Shown here piece by piece: positions 1 to 13,671 of a DNA stretch of 64,000 bases. The stretch is from assembly GCF_905475395.1 (NCBI RefSeq), contig NC_058337.1, positions 130,221,960-130,285,959 on the forward strand, in the 5' to 3' direction. Origin of the DNA: Chrysoperla carnea (Eukaryota; Arthropoda; Insecta; Neuroptera; Chrysopidae). The translations under genes were made by a program, and so were the position numbers. Within the stretch, counting starts at the first letter, position 1. Each line of letters starts with the position of its first letter. A model generated the notes under the pieces. The model worked only from the letters and a program-made list of their open reading frames with translations. It was not told the DNA's origin and ran no database searches.

Positions 1-359
1 AAAAACTGCGTCGAATGTCACCAACCGCGTGAAAATCGGTTTATTCATTCTAAAGTTATCGCGATTTGAAAATTTAAAACATAGTGTTTTATCAAACGTC
101 TATGAAATTTTTGAGCTTGCCAAAAACACTAAAATCTATACCGTTTAAATTATAAAAACGGTAATACACTTAACGGTGTTTTAATGTTTAAATTATTTAG
201 TATTTAGTATTTGAGTACTAAAATCTGATTAAAAATTTAATCAGATTTTAGTCTAAGATCACATCTAATTACAATAAAATGCGAGTGGATATAACATCAG
301 AATAGATAAAATTTTTTACACGTTATGAGTCAATACTTAGCGGGAAGTTACAGGGATGA

Positions 360-700
360 CCTGCAGGGTCAACCGTTTTCCAAATTTTTTTATTAATAAA
401 GTTTCCAAAAATCACAAAAAATTCCTGGGTCATCGGGTTTTTTATTATTATTTTATCGTTCAAAGTTGGCTGAAAAAATTGATGAATCATATAGGTTATC
501 CTTTTCAATTGGATATTTCTATATCAAAAAATCTAGAAAGTGTGATTAAATACTATCTAAAATATTTAGACAATCTTAAAGTTTATAATAAATACCATAA
601 AAATATAAAGTTGTCGATGATATAAAAACAAAATTTTCATTTAATTATGAGTTCATCGACGATCCATCATTTGATGAACAGAGACGAATATAGTTACAGT
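360..700 (+). repeat. Dispersed repeat, member of an inverted pair with 10660-10980
   Basis: Shares in order, as reverse complement, GATCCATCATTTGATGAACA, CAATTGGATATTTCTATATC, GAATCATATAGGT and GGAAACTTTGTTAATCA-like blocks with 10660-10980. It holds an 89-codon open frame (356-625), but the inverted copy does not keep it open, so I do not call a gene. Confidence 0.65.
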
Positions 701-2044
701 TTTGACGATTGAAGTGCGATATCTCTATTAACCTATAAGGCGCCGCAAATCTACCTTTTTATTTATTTTCAAACCCATATCTAAGGACACTTGGATTTTT
801 AAGATGAATATAACGATACTTTTACTGTCAAAATTCAACGAGCCATTTGAAAGATACGAGGTAATAAAGAAATTTACAAACAAACATACATATACATGCA
901 TGCATACATTGACAGTCGGGTAAAAAACAGAATGTATCTTACAAATATTATTCTACCGTTCCAATATTTTTCTAACACTCCATATATGTGACCCTAAATT
1001 TATTCATTATCAAATGAAAATGATGAAACAAGTTCAACTTTTTTAATTTTCATGGAATATTTCCCAAGAGACGATCGTTTTATTATAATGAGCATTATAT
1101 TATATATTGGATAAATGAAAATTTTTCGGAGTGAGTATATTGACGCAAATATAAAGGACATTTAAAAAATCAAAGCTTTTCCCCAGGTCATTTGATTTTT
1201 TCACCACTTCTTGTTTCATTTTTATTGCGATTATGCATAAAATTCACCAATTTTTTACTATTATCTTACAAATAGCTAGATTACGTTTCATTTGATATGA
1301 AAAATGATGCCAACAAAATGGCGACCTATGGATCTTCAGTTCTGGATTTTTCCGAAGAATGCCTAGATTTCGCAGAAACAATTCTACGAAATAACAATTT
1401 TTATACAATCAACAATTTTTGGTAAAACTTTTCAATCTGTTTTTGCCTAAACTGTACAGTTTCCGAAAAAATGTTTTGAACAAAAAAGTTACGTTTTTAA
1501 TCAATAGCAATATTCTAATTTAAAGTATTCATCCTCGATATCCAGTTATGGAGTAGAAAGAGCTTTTCATTGTGCTTGAAAACCTAGGTCAAGTTGAATG
1601 TAAGCGAAAGATGTGCGCCTACACACCCAACATTTTCCGCTTGTAGACTTTTATCGATAAAAGTTATTTTTCGAGTTTCAAGCATGTCAACTTAAAAATA
1701 TTGATAACTTTCAAATCGAGGCACGCAGTCTGGTGGTAGAAAAATAAACTATTAATGGATTACAATTGTAGAGTAAATACATACTGTTTATATTAGCAAT
1801 AAATTGTTTATAATAAATTCTCGATAAATAAAATTTAAATGGAAGTTGGAATTTTTACAGAACGTGTTAAAACAAAAAATAGAGTAAGTTGTGCAGTAAG
1901 AGTAAAGCAAATAAAAATTTAAACGTAGTTTTCCCATTAATTTCCAAAAGCAAGCGATCGTACAGTGTTATTAGAAAATTTTTTCAATAACAATTTTTTA
2001 TTACTACAAATATTATAATAATTATTTTGAAGTTAAATTTGTAT

Positions 2045-2066
2045 AATAATAATAATAATAATAAAT
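2045..2066. repeat. (TAA)n microsatellite
   Basis: About seven TAA/ATA units within AT-rich DNA. Confidence 0.8.
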
Positions 2067-3275
2067 TAATTAAATATTTTATCGAGATTGTAATACTTTG
2101 GGCATTAGTAAGATCTATAAAAATTTTTGTTTTTCCAGTTTCCAGACTGCAAACACTTTAGTTTATATTTTATTTCGCAACGAATTCTGTCTGCCGCTTA
2201 CATAACATTCAATGTAACTGCCAGGTATTATGTGGATATTATAATTATTCTGAAATTGATGGATTTTTGTTTTTGAGTAAACACGCCTCATGTAATAATC
2301 GTTCAAAAAAAGCCAACTTTAAAGCTTTGAGCATAATTTTTACATAATTTTCATTAAAGTCTATATTAATTATAAATAAATTTTTATCAACAAGCGACGA
2401 ATAGAAAACGAAAAAGGTTTTTTTAACGTTTTTTGACTGATCACATGGGTTAAACATTTAAAAGTGTAAGTTACTTTCCGACATGTTTTTTAAGCCACGC
2501 CTCCATGTCAGTTCCCAATACCCTCTTTATAATTCGAAGTAATCGTACAGTTATTTTGCAAGTACTTAATCTAACAGAAATCGATCGAAGTATTTCTAAA
2601 CACCCTATATAAAAATATTTATATGTTTGGTATATAATATATACTTGACAATGGTAAAACACTACAGGGATTCATAATTGTGACGCTTTTGTGAAATTAT
2701 AATAAAACAATAGTTACTGTTACACCCAACAACAGCAGCGACAACGACAATGAACAATCGAAACATAAAAAATATAAAAAAATAAAATGATTGCAGCAGA
2801 AAATGCAAAATGTAACAAAAAATAAACTACATATATGAATAAAAAAAAACTTTATAAATAAAAAAAATAGAACCATTTCAGTAGATATGCGATATTTAAT
2901 TTATGAGTTGGTAACAGGAAAAACTACCAGTTCTTATATTTTATTTTGATTAAAACGATTTAAAGTAGTATATACAGAAATTCCGGTGCAATTTTTTTTA
3001 TATTTTTATATAGTCCACCACATGCCATCAAAATATCTAAAAATAAGCCAAAATTTTTGCATTTTATTTCAATTTTTAAATCATATGTAATATTCAACTT
3101 CGTCAAGGAGAGCTTTAAAAAAGTTATGTATAATTAAAGAAAGATGAATGAAAATGTATAAAATATATACAAAAGAATTCACAGATTACAAACGTTATTT
3201 AAGCAAAGTGTGCTATGTTTGTGACATAATAATGTTAAAATATAAATTTGTTTTCTGGGTGTTTTTAATAAACAA

Positions 3276-3570
3276 AAAACTTTTAACAAAAAGAAAAACT
3301 TTTCCAAAACAAATTAATATGCACTACAAAGTAAAAAAATAACGAAAATATAATGTAGTTAAAATTATTGTTACTTTTGGAGTCGGTGTCAGCCAAGGAA
3401 ACACCTCTGACAGAACAGTTTGCTACAATAGCTTGGCTGACACCGACTCCAAAAATAACAATAATTTTACCTACATTATATTATTGTTATTTTTTTACTT
3501 TTTAGTGCATATTAATTTGTTTTGGAATAGTTTTTCTTTTGAAGTCGGTTTTCTTTTTGTTAAAAGTTTT
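3276..3570. repeat. Near-perfect palindrome, 120-base arms
   Basis: The left arm (3276-3397) and right arm (3432-3570) are reverse complements with few mismatches; the loop is 34 bases. The inner arm end is GTCGGTGTCAGCCAAG and its complement. The right arm carries a 17-base insertion (GAAGTCGG...) that also occurs in the repeat immediately downstream. Confidence 0.85.
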
Positions 3571-3910
3571 TTTTTTATTTTCTAATTTTTAGTGAATCTG
3601 AAGTACACTAACTAATTTATCACTAAAAAAAGAATCATCGAAATCCGTTGGCGTGATATTGATTTTTTCGTCCTCCTGTCGTGCATACTTAATGCAAATT
3701 TAAGACTTTTATGGTTTTCTCATGGATGCCGTTGTCAGAACTCGATCAAAATGAAATGGAACCACACGGGAAGCACTAGCTTTCAAATAGATAAAGAATC
3801 ATCAAAATCGGTTCACCCAGTCAAAAGCTCTGAGGTAACAAACATAAAAAAAAAGAAATACAGTCGAATTGATAACCTCCTCCTGTTTTGTTTGAAGTCG
3901 GTTAAAAATG
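3571..3910 (+). repeat. Dispersed insect repeat ending GAAGTCGGTTAAAAA
   Basis: Contains AAAATCGGTTCACCCAGTCA, GCTCTGAGGTAACAAACATA and the terminal GTTTGAAGTCGGTTAAAAA, phrases I recognise from dispersed repeats of many insect genomes. No coding capacity. It abuts the palindrome at 3276-3570 and may be one element with it. Confidence 0.55.
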
Positions 3911-5318
3911 TAGGTATGTAACTTTCAAATTATTATGAAAAAATATAAACAATTTTGTTTTAAAACCTATATGTGTTCTATCCAATAAAAAAAAATTCAA
4001 CAACTCAATTTGTTAATATGACAAAAGCTATTTTTTTTTAAATTGTGGCGTAGGATCTGCATTAGCTGACCGAGATTGAAAAGATAACACATTTTTCTTA
4101 AAATCGAATATCTATTGCATTTTTAATTTTTCAAGAATTTTTATTTCGAAAACTAAGCGTCTAAAGAAAAAAATCACAACAGTACTTTTTTGCTTAAAAC
4201 TGAAAAAAAAAACAAAAAATTCATTTTGAAATATTCATAATTTTGTACTCATGAATTTTTCTTTCATTGAATGAAAAGACAAAAGATATCTATATTTCAT
4301 TTTACGTTTTAACTGTGCATATTTGCTCCTCTAGAATTATAAAATTGTCATAGCAAATTTTTCTGTGAATATACTTTGGAAATTGATGAAAACTAAAAAA
4401 TTAGTTCTAGTTATAATCCAGTCTAAAACAGTATTAGTTCTTTTGATATCGCCAGATAGAGTCAAAGCCTGATCCCGTGGAGGTCAGTTTATAAAAAAAA
4501 TGTTTCAAACAAAAAATATTTGCGTTTATAAACAACAACTTTCTAATTTAAACCGATGCAGGTGTAAGATGTGTCCCTTTAAAACTAATATTTTTCGTTT
4601 AAACACCCTGTATATGACATGAGTGAAAGGGTAGCAAATATTACTTTTGCCCGAATCGGCTAATTTATATCGAACCCTGGATAGAGTCATTCTTAGCAAT
4701 AAAATCCCATAACAAATAATATATGAATTTGTCTTGGTAGAATTCTGAGCTTAATAGTTTAGAATAACAGAGCTTAAATGAATACAATACACCTATTTTA
4801 TTGAATTTCCATGAGATTTCCCTTCAATATTCATAGCTATAATAAATTTAATAACAGTTGATATACATCCAATGTAGATGATAAATACCTAAACCAATTT
4901 GATTTATTTACGAAACTGTCAATAATGCATAAATTTCATTACCTATTGATAAATAATAATTTGTATGCAAAATTATGATAACACACAACTGCATCATAAT
5001 ATTGTTTAAACATGGATTTAACCCACCGTACACTATAGCTTATAAAAATCCGAGCTACTTTGTTGGAATATGTATCAAATCAAATATTATCTTTAATGAA
5101 GTTACTAACCAATACGAATAGCGTTAACCAATAATAGTTTTGAGTTTATGGGTCACTTTCTCCCAAGCCATCCCCTTGATTATTAAAATTTATCTTATTT
5201 TTAAAATTCAATAAAACCAAATTCGCTTTATAATTAGAAACATCAGAAAAGCGAAAAATATTGACAATATTTACAATATTTTTGCAAAACTTTTTACCCT
5301 TTCTACACTTTCTACGTC

Positions 5319-5612
5319 GCCCTATTAACTCAGTTGGTTAAGGCGTAACCAATTCCGTCCGCGGTATGCTTAGGGTAGCGGGTTTGATTCCCGCCGTCGC
5401 ATCAAAATTAATTTAATTAATAGTTGTGATGGGCTGGTGTAGTGCATGGTATATGCATAAAGGAGATGCACTCAGCCTCTGAAATTGAGGAGCTGATAAA
5501 TGAAATTATCAGCGGAAAGGTGATAAAACACATATATGGTATCACAATGGGCTCTATAGCCTAAGTGTGTCCTTCGGGTGTAGCCAATATAACCTAACCT
5601 AACCTTACCTTC
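5319..5612 (+). mobile_element. tRNA-derived SINE
   Basis: The head has an A-box-like TTAACTCAGTTGG and a B-box-like GGGTTTGATTCCC within a GCGGG/CCCGC stem (5384-5400), spaced as in tRNA promoters, but the full cloverleaf does not form. A unique body of about 170 bases follows, and the end is ATAACCTAACCTAACCTT. The last part matches the 3' end of the LINE family at 16270, 23554 and 56321. Confidence 0.65.
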
Positions 5613-6014
5613 GTATTTACAAAATTTACTGTAATTGATATAGTAGTTTATAAAGGGAGAAGTGCTCCCACAATGCTATTTCATTTCTAAGTAGCTACGA
5701 TCCAGATAAAAATAGGTTTAATCCCAAGAGTCACCTGTTTAGTTTTGATATTAAACTGAAATAGTATATATCATAGTTAATATAGAAAAGCACTCAACAA
5801 GTATTATTATTTCTTTAACGCAGTTTTCCAATAAATGAAGTTTTCTTATGAACAGCTTACATAAGACAATCATGTCTTTTATACGGGAGAAAACTGAACG
5901 TACTTTCTTTGCTAATTTTCGCTTATTGTTAAAAATTCTCGGCAAATTAGACTCGAACGCAACAATCAATTCATTAAAAAAACACAATTATTAACCTCCG
6001 GCTAAAAAGAGTGA

Positions 6015-6310
6015 TGCTATAAGCTTCACGTGTCTGTGTATCTGCGTGTCTGTCTGTGGCATCGTAGCTCCTAAACGAATGAACCAACGTTGATTTTTTG
6101 TGAGAAGTAATTTGATCGAGAGTGTTCTTAGCTATGTTTCAAGTGCGAGTTTAGGATTCCATTGCCGACAAAAACTATAAAAAACGCCATGATCTTCAAA
6201 CGGCTGAATAGATTTTCTTAAAACTTAGGTTAGAACACTCTCGATTAAATTACCTTTCAGACAAAATAAAAAGGTGTAGATCCGTTTAGGAGCTACGATG
6301 CCACAAACGA
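6015..6310. repeat. Imperfect palindromic repeat family (CATCGTAGCTCCTAAACG), copy 1
   Basis: Starts with TCTGTGTATCTGCGTGTCTG and GGCATCGTAGCTCCTAAACG, then GATCGAGAGTGTTCTTAGC; the second half has AGAACACTCTCGAT and CCGTTTAGGAGCTACGATGC, the reverse complements. Further copies are at 12870 and 18120. Confidence 0.7.
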
Positions 6311-7276
6311 ATCGAAAAGAAATGATTTTATTTCTGAGATTTCTAAAAATTATTAATTTAATATTATATATTTCCAAATTTCCAATTAAAAATTTCTTAA
6401 TAAGGTATCGTAAAATTTTAACCCTGTAGACATACATAAACAAAACTTGAAAAGCATATCTATATAAGACTACCGAAACTAAAGACCACCCGGATTTTTT
6501 TAAAGATTCAAACTTTGCACTAAAATTCTTAATACACTATAATCGAAATTAAATTCGATTTGATTCAATTATATTGATTACAATTGTACATTAAAGAGTA
6601 GAAGTATATATAATATAGGATGAATGTTTGTTTTTGCTAATAAATCAATTTATTCGTTTTTCCCCAGTCGACAAGAACTGTTAAATATGCCTATTGAGAC
6701 TGATAATTTATTTATACAAATATAATTTACCTAGTTCGATATACCTTTTTATTCGTTCGATATAAATACAGTGAAATACTTTTAAAATATAGTACCGATA
6801 ACGAACATTTAAAACGAATCTCGTTTAACAAATATACTTTGAATGGATTAACTATCAATCACTTATATAAACAAAAGCTTTTAAAATTATATCAAAATTG
6901 TCAAAATTATATCAAGATGAAATATGTCTAGACGAAATATCTACTTTTCATAATCATGCACAGTAATGGATTTAAGCAGAGAGATCGTACGGCACGGACT
7001 TTTCCTAGGAAAACAATTTTTAAAAATTCAACTTTTTACTTTATTATATTTATAAATAAATCCCTGATTCCAAAAAAGTGGTTTTTTAAAAATGTTGCGT
7101 CCGTCGGTATCTCAGTATGTCGGTATGTCTAATACCAAGCTGGAGCCTTCAATTTTCAACCAATTTTTCTCTAACTCGGTATATAGGTTCAGTTTGGTCA
7201 TAAATCCAGACAAGTTTTTATTTTTTCCACTGGGCCTTTTTTTAAGGGTACTTCCATCTACGCCAACTTCCATCTA

Positions 7277-7566
7277 CGGCTTTTCTCAAAAACGGCTCTA
7301 ACGATTTCGATTAAACTGGGCACAAGGCTAGACCTTAAGGTGTTCCTAGGATTGGTATAAGCCACATATCCGGGAAAATTCGAGAAGGCCCACATCCTTG
7401 GGAAAAACTTTTTTTTGGGGCTTTCTCAAAAATGGCTCTAATGATTTCGATTAAACTAGGCACAAGGCTAGACCTTAAGGTGTTCCTAGGATTGGTATAG
7501 GCTACATATCCAGGAATATTCGAGAAGGCCCACACCCTTGGGAAAACATTTCAAAATACAGGAAAA
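7277..7566 (+). repeat. Tandem duplication, unit about 145 bases
   Basis: Two units share CTCAAAAACGGCTCTAACGA, GGCACAAGGCTAGACCTTAA, GGTGTTCCTAGGATTGGTAT and ATTCGAGAAGGCCCACA at a constant offset, with about ten differences. The upstream 7080-7276 belongs to the same anonymous GC-richer island. Confidence 0.85.
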
Positions 7567-10500
7567 TGGGATTTTCTAGGGAGTGAAACTTCGTATCAGG
7601 GTTTATATCAACAAGGTCCTAGGTTTGATATAACTACCCTCTGAGACCCCTTTCCCTGCAGCCGAGGAGCTGGAGAAAAAAAACTTAATTAAGCCAAATT
7701 AGTGAAGTTAAGAAACTAAAGCTTTTCCTTGTTTTTAAATAATTCTTACAATAATATATCAATTTTATAATATAATGTCCGATGTTTCGGACCGTTTATT
7801 TCAAATAGAACGATGTATCAACTTTCGAAGGAAGAGAGAATTTTAGAGCTTACTTACTGAAAGAGACTAAATTTTTGTATTTACGAGTTTTAATGTGTTC
7901 TAAGTCTGTCTCTACCAGGTAAGATCAAAAATATCGCTGGATGAATCAAAATATAGCGTATTTTGTAAATCCACTCTTTGCTATCTGTATTTTCTTATTT
8001 CTGTAAATCTTCTGTGTAAACCTTTCTGTAAACTAGTTTATTCGTTCGAGATAATGACTTTGTCAAAACCCCACAAAAAGATCTCCAGTGGCTTATTCTT
8101 GGCTTGACGCACGTCACGAACTTTTACACCATGATGCGAATTGTTCACTAGGACAATAAAATTGGCCGTAAAATTCTATACATAGTTCTTACAGAATAGG
8201 GGATAACCCTGATGTCGAATTGACCATACTACCCATAAAAATGTAAAACTATAGACTTGATACCATGACAAAATTTGAAGGTCAAATTAAAAAACGAAGA
8301 AGTAATAACCAATCAAAGATTGCATTCAAAGGTTGCCCATCTCCTTTTAACAAAACAAAGTTTTATATGTAATCTCTATGATGATATCCACGTATGACGT
8401 GGTATCTTCTTTCGGGTATCTTCCTCTTTGTTTAATCAGGAATTTTAAACGTGCATACCTTCCATACTAGAGAATAAGATTTTTAAAAACCAACTTCTAT
8501 TCGTGAAGTGAGAATTCTTCATCTGAAGTGATAAAAAAAATTTAGTCCGATCTCTTATTGTTATTTCTGTAGAATAAGTGAACAATTTGCGAGTCGAGCG
8601 TTATTGAGCGTTAATTAAACGATTCAAAACGTAAATGGAAAGTTTTAAACTAACATTTGACATTTGACCCAAGCGAAAGTATTCACAGCATTCTAATTTA
8701 CAGAGTTACAAGCATAGGAAACCGAAATTGGATCATCTTTTACAAGGCCATGATCTCATTAATCATTTTAATACCAATAAATCTTCTACGAATTTTATTT
8801 TTTTTTTGCATTCATATTCACACATATTAAAATATTTAATATCATAATAAATGGAATAAATAAGCACAAGTTTTCCCACATTCTCTTGAAATTTATGATT
8901 ATATGTAACGAGTAATTTTAAATGTCTGACAGTCATAAAACAAGGTATTTATATTATTTATCCTTTGCAGAATCGGTCTTATAAGAATCTTTATTTTATA
9001 AGTAGATAAATATTAATGGTTTTAAATAAACCAGTCGTGTTGAAATGATTCAAAATTTTATTTTTCTTTTTAAATTAACTAATCGTTTTAAAATTATCGT
9101 AATTTTATTTATCTTTTTTAAATAAACCTGTCGTTTAAAAGTTATCGTCATTTTATTTTTCGATTCAAATACGTTCCGATTGAAGAAAAAATGAAACGAT
9201 ATTTTTTATAAAAACAAAATGAAGCTATTTTCTATATAAGGGATTTATTCTCAAAGAAAATATTTTCGTCATTAGCAGACGCTTTACAGACACTTACCTA
9301 CTTTCTCTTATACTTTTCATTTTATCAATAAAATTATCAATTATATAATTCGAAATACCAAATTCTTTAAGTTCAGCTAACATCGAAACGTAGGAATTTA
9401 ATTTACTATTCGGTTTTAGCAAAAAAATAAATTTAAAAAAAAAAAAAAAAAAAAAAACATACAAGCATGAAAAAGTATTTCGAAAATTTCGACATCACAC
9501 TTTAATTTTTTGGTAGGTATACATACGCCTGTTTAAATTTTATTAAGTTATTTTTAAATTTAGTTTATAATTTGTTGAATATTACACAAGTATTTAAGGA
9601 AAAACCACAATATACTGAAAAATAACTTTCCAAACAACACAAAACCTTACAAAAATGTGAAAGTTTATTTTTTTTATAGAAAATTTTTCTACTGTTAAAA
9701 TAAACACAAGATTCGATGTATTGTTTCAGAAATTTTTCAATTTCATATGGTTTTTCCCTTAAATGTTTATTAGAAAATAAATTATGAGAGAAGTTTTCTG
9801 GACAATGCTTGATTTAAAGAAAATATCATTGAAAATCGATATAAAGTACGTTGCTCTTATAAAAAAATCTCAAAAAATGAATAATTTTGAAAGTTTTTAT
9901 AATTTTCACTTGGAACGAATGAAAACAAATTAAAAAAAAAAAAGAAAACTTTTTTATAGAAAGTAAACATATAAGCAATAACATAGAAAAGAAAAAAACC
10001 AAGTGTCCCCATCCATGTAAGAGATGTTACGAGCAGGGTAGATTAAGGGTTAAATTTAATTTTCAACATTGATGACGATTTTTAGTATATCTTTATGAAT
10101 GTAGACGAAAAATAAGAATACAATTTTTCGATATCTACCTTGGTTTACCAAATTTCGAAAGCTGAATAATTTCCTTATGGTGTAATTCGATCGTACATTT
10201 AAAATTGAAAGTAGCCTTGTTATCTCGAAGCAGCGTTCATTTACATGAAATCATTTGTAGATAAAAATGCGTTTGTAACTATCAATCTTTCCGAATACTT
10301 CTGTACAATAATTTATTTAATTTTCAAAAACAAATTAATTTAGATAATGTTTTTTTTTATATTTGCTTTTATTAGTTTTAATTTTAATTAAAATTTGTGG
10401 TTTTCAGTTCGCAAACATAAATATTTTTGTTGATAAAATAATTTTCATAAAATCGTAAACAATTTATTTATAATATTGAAAAAAACCCAGTTGAAAAGAT

Positions 10501-10659
10501 TATTCGAAATTCGCTACTGATTTTGTAGTAAAGTAATAACTTTTTTTTGGCTTTACAATACCACGCAACTACAAAAATATATAATATATTATATGTAAGT
10601 GATGCTTATAAATTTGATAATATAGATATCGCTTTTCAATCATCAATACTCTATTGGCG

Positions 10660-10980
10660 TCACTGTTCATCAAATGATGGATCTTCGATGAACTCATAAT
10701 TGAAAATTTTGTTTTTATATCATCGACAACATTATATTTTTGTGGTATTATTATAAACTACAAGATTGTCTAAATATTTTACATAGATTTTTATCACACT
10801 CTCTATACTTTTTGATATAGAAATATCCAATTGAAAAGGATCACCTATATGATTCATCATTTTTCAGCCAACTTTGAACGATAAAATAATAATAAAAAGC
10901 CCGGTAATCTAGGAATTTTTTGTGATTTTTGGAAACTTTGTTAATCAAAAAAATGTATTTATAAAGTTTTATTAAATCCC
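10660..10980 (-). repeat. Inverted copy of the repeat at 360-700
   Basis: Reverse complement of 360-700 over about 320 bases with scattered changes and small indels. About 10 kb separates the two. Confidence 0.65.
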
Positions 10981-11559
10981 TGGTATTATTCAATCCTTGT
11001 ATATTTCCTTAACAAATATTAAACGATCAGCGCCCAGAACAACAAAATTGAAGGCAACACCATGTAAAACCTCCAGAGCACAATAATGTTCAGTACATGA
11101 TTTTTCTATGTTCTTTTCTAATTAAATATTGAAATATTTTGGAAAAACTGTAATATGTTCACGTATAGAAGTTATCATTCAAAACACGTTTTTATTACGT
11201 GTTATCATTCTTAACTTGTATCTATGTATGTTTACAAACAAAATCGATTTTCTACCACTTACAATTTTCGTGGTGATTTGTAACTTTTCAAAACTACATC
11301 ACGTATCTACACTATATTTTGCCAGGTGAAAAAAATATAACATTCATATTCAAGTAAAATCACTGAAAGTCTTAAGAAAATTATTTCTGACTGATGAAAA
11401 ACCAAAAAAAAAAAAAACAAGTTTTTTCTAAAGACACGTGAACAATTAATTTTTGAGAATTAAGTTGACGATGCAGATGATCGTTAAGCAATGTGTTTGT
11501 ACCAATATCACCAACATAAACAATTGATAAACTTATCTTTATTACTTAATAAAAATTGA

Positions 11560-11640
11560 GATAGATGGTCTATCGGATACAATGTTGGCTCCTTATTCAG
11601 AAGGTCGTCAGTTCGAAACCCATCCACGTTAATACTTCTT
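11560..11640 (+). mobile_element. Possible tRNA-headed SINE fragment
   Basis: GATGGTCTATCGGATAC and GTCAGTTCGAAACCC resemble A and B boxes at the right distance, and a T-rich tail follows at 11639. No cloverleaf can be drawn. Weak call. Confidence 0.3.
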
Positions 11641-12869
11641 TTTTTTTATTCCACCCAAATTTTTTTATGTTAAACTTAAATTTGTACACAATCTTAAAAT
11701 TAGCGAGACTAAAAAATAAGAAACTAAATTATAGTTTTAAAAAAAACTAAAAAAACACTCTCAAGGATAATACTTTTGATTATATTGTAAAATTCAAAGC
11801 GTGGGATGCTCGATATCTGTCAAATTAGCAAATTTAAAAAGTGAATGTAGAGAGAACCTCACGCTTTGATCTTTACATTGAATTAAAATTATTTTCTAGT
11901 TCCTAGTGCAATAAAAGCGTGTTTTTTTAGTTTTTTTTTTTTTTTTTTTTATTATCTGAAAAAATGTTTGATAAATATTGTATGATGAAAAAAAAAAAAG
12001 AAAAACGCTTTGATTAAGTTCTCAATCAATTGATTTAAGGCCTTCTTTTAACACAAAATATCTCACTTTTTTGTCATTAGCTCTATAATTATTTTTAGCT
12101 TTTAGTCTGTTATTAACAAAAAACAATTTCCTACTAACCATAAATTAAAGAATCGATTCAGAAACACGTGAATCGATCGAGTATACATATAAAGGCGTGC
12201 AAAAGAACTTGCACATGTACAAAGTAATACATGCAATTTCCCCAACATAGAAAAAGGAATCGTGATGTATAATATACAAAAGTGGTTTTTATGTATTCGA
12301 CATGAAAACTTTAATAGAAAAATTTTAAAGGTTTTATATCACTTGATGAAAAACCATTTTCTATATAAAAATTTAACAACATACAAATATAATGTCACGA
12401 AATGTACATAATACATATAATGTTTTTCCAATTTTCTTCAATGAAATTTATTTAAAGGGGTTTTCTTTTTAAAAGACGAGTTAATACAGTATGGGCGTCA
12501 GGTCAATACTGGTAGGCGATACGGACAATACTTCTGGCGAATAGCCCTATTCAATACTGTAATAATAATTCCAGCATTGTAGTAAACGCCATGAATTTCG
12601 TATATTGCAATTAGGTATAATACTATAGCGTTTATTTTTGTAAGTTAGATATTTGCAACAGGTCAAGAATTTGTTAACAGGTCAAGAATTAGCCTGGGCG
12701 TAGTCCTTAAGTAAACTCACAACACTGAGCAAAAGGCGTTATTGAGAGAGCCACACTTTTTAAGTTCTAGGTTTGATAAATTTTAGTGGCACTAGCAGTT
12801 TAAAATTCTTCAATTTAATTATTAACATATTTCAATTTCCAGAATGTCGGGCTACTTATATCCATTCTG

Positions 12870-13110
12870 TCCCGTGTATCTGTGTATCTGTGTGTCTGCT
12901 TGTGACATCGTAGCTCCTAAACGTCTGAAGAAATGATGATATTTTCTGAAAGGTAATTTGATCGATAATATCCTTGGCTACGTTTCAAGGGCGAGATTAG
13001 GCTTCGGTTAAAAAAGAGACGAAAATTTTCTAATAAATAAACAGACTTTTTGAAATATAGTTGAGAACACAATACCACTAGTAGGAGCTACAATGCCACT
13101 AATAAATCGT
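12870..13110. repeat. Imperfect palindromic repeat family, copy 2
   Basis: Contains GACATCGTAGCTCCTAAACG, AATTTGATCGATAATATCC, GAGAACACAATACC and GTAGGAGCTACAATGCCAC. It has the same order as the copy at 6015 but is more diverged. Confidence 0.6.
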
Positions 13111-13671
13111 TCAGACCTGATTATAGGTCAGAGTTTTCTTATAAATTTTTACTTAATATTATTATTCATCGTATTTATTCATCCTGAACTGATATTTTCA
13201 ATTTTGCCAGTTCACGAGCTTATTTTCAGGCATATGTTTATTTAAAATTATTAGCCACCATAAATATTGCCAAGAAATTTTTAATCATCCTTTATAATTA
13301 CAATTTCTATTTAAAAAATTTTTTATTTCCATTTAAAACATAAGGCTTAATTTTCGGACAGAAGAGTTTATTTGAAGATAAATAAAAAAAAAAAAATCTA
13401 AAAAGTGTTAAAAATCAAAAATATATTTCAAAAATCACGCCTTCTTCGAGGGAAAACGAAAAATTTTGCAAATATTTCTTTTGTTTCATTAAAAAATCAA
13501 TTAAGCTCAGTAGAAAAACTTGTTTAACACATGTGTTGTTTTTTTTTTAAATATTTTCTAAATAACATAGGAAAACTTCTAGGATAAAGAGATTTTCCTT
13601 TGTTCATAATTTAAATTTTGATGAAAATCACCTCTGCATTGCATGGTTTAATTTGAACAGCATTTCAAATA

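Larger units (their letters stand above)
1..5318. other. No gene recognised; repeats only
   Basis: Apart from the repeats listed at 360, 2045, 3276 and 3571, this AT-rich stretch has only short open frames without family resemblance, convincing splice sites or biased codon use. Confidence 0.6.
7567..13671. other. No gene recognised; AT-rich intergenic or intronic DNA
   Basis: It contains homopolymer runs (poly-A at 9437-9464 and poly-T at 11932-11950), the repeats at 10660 and 12870 and a weak tRNA-like head at 11560. If the orphan exon at 14466 is real, this could be its first intron. Confidence 0.55.

Noticed and set aside
356-625. 89-codon open frame on the plus strand
   Set aside because: It lies in a dispersed repeat; the inverted copy at 10660-10980 has frame-breaking changes and there is no family resemblance.
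5319-5405. Functional tRNA gene
   Set aside because: A and B boxes are recognisable but acceptor and D stems do not pair, and a SINE body with LINE-like tail follows.
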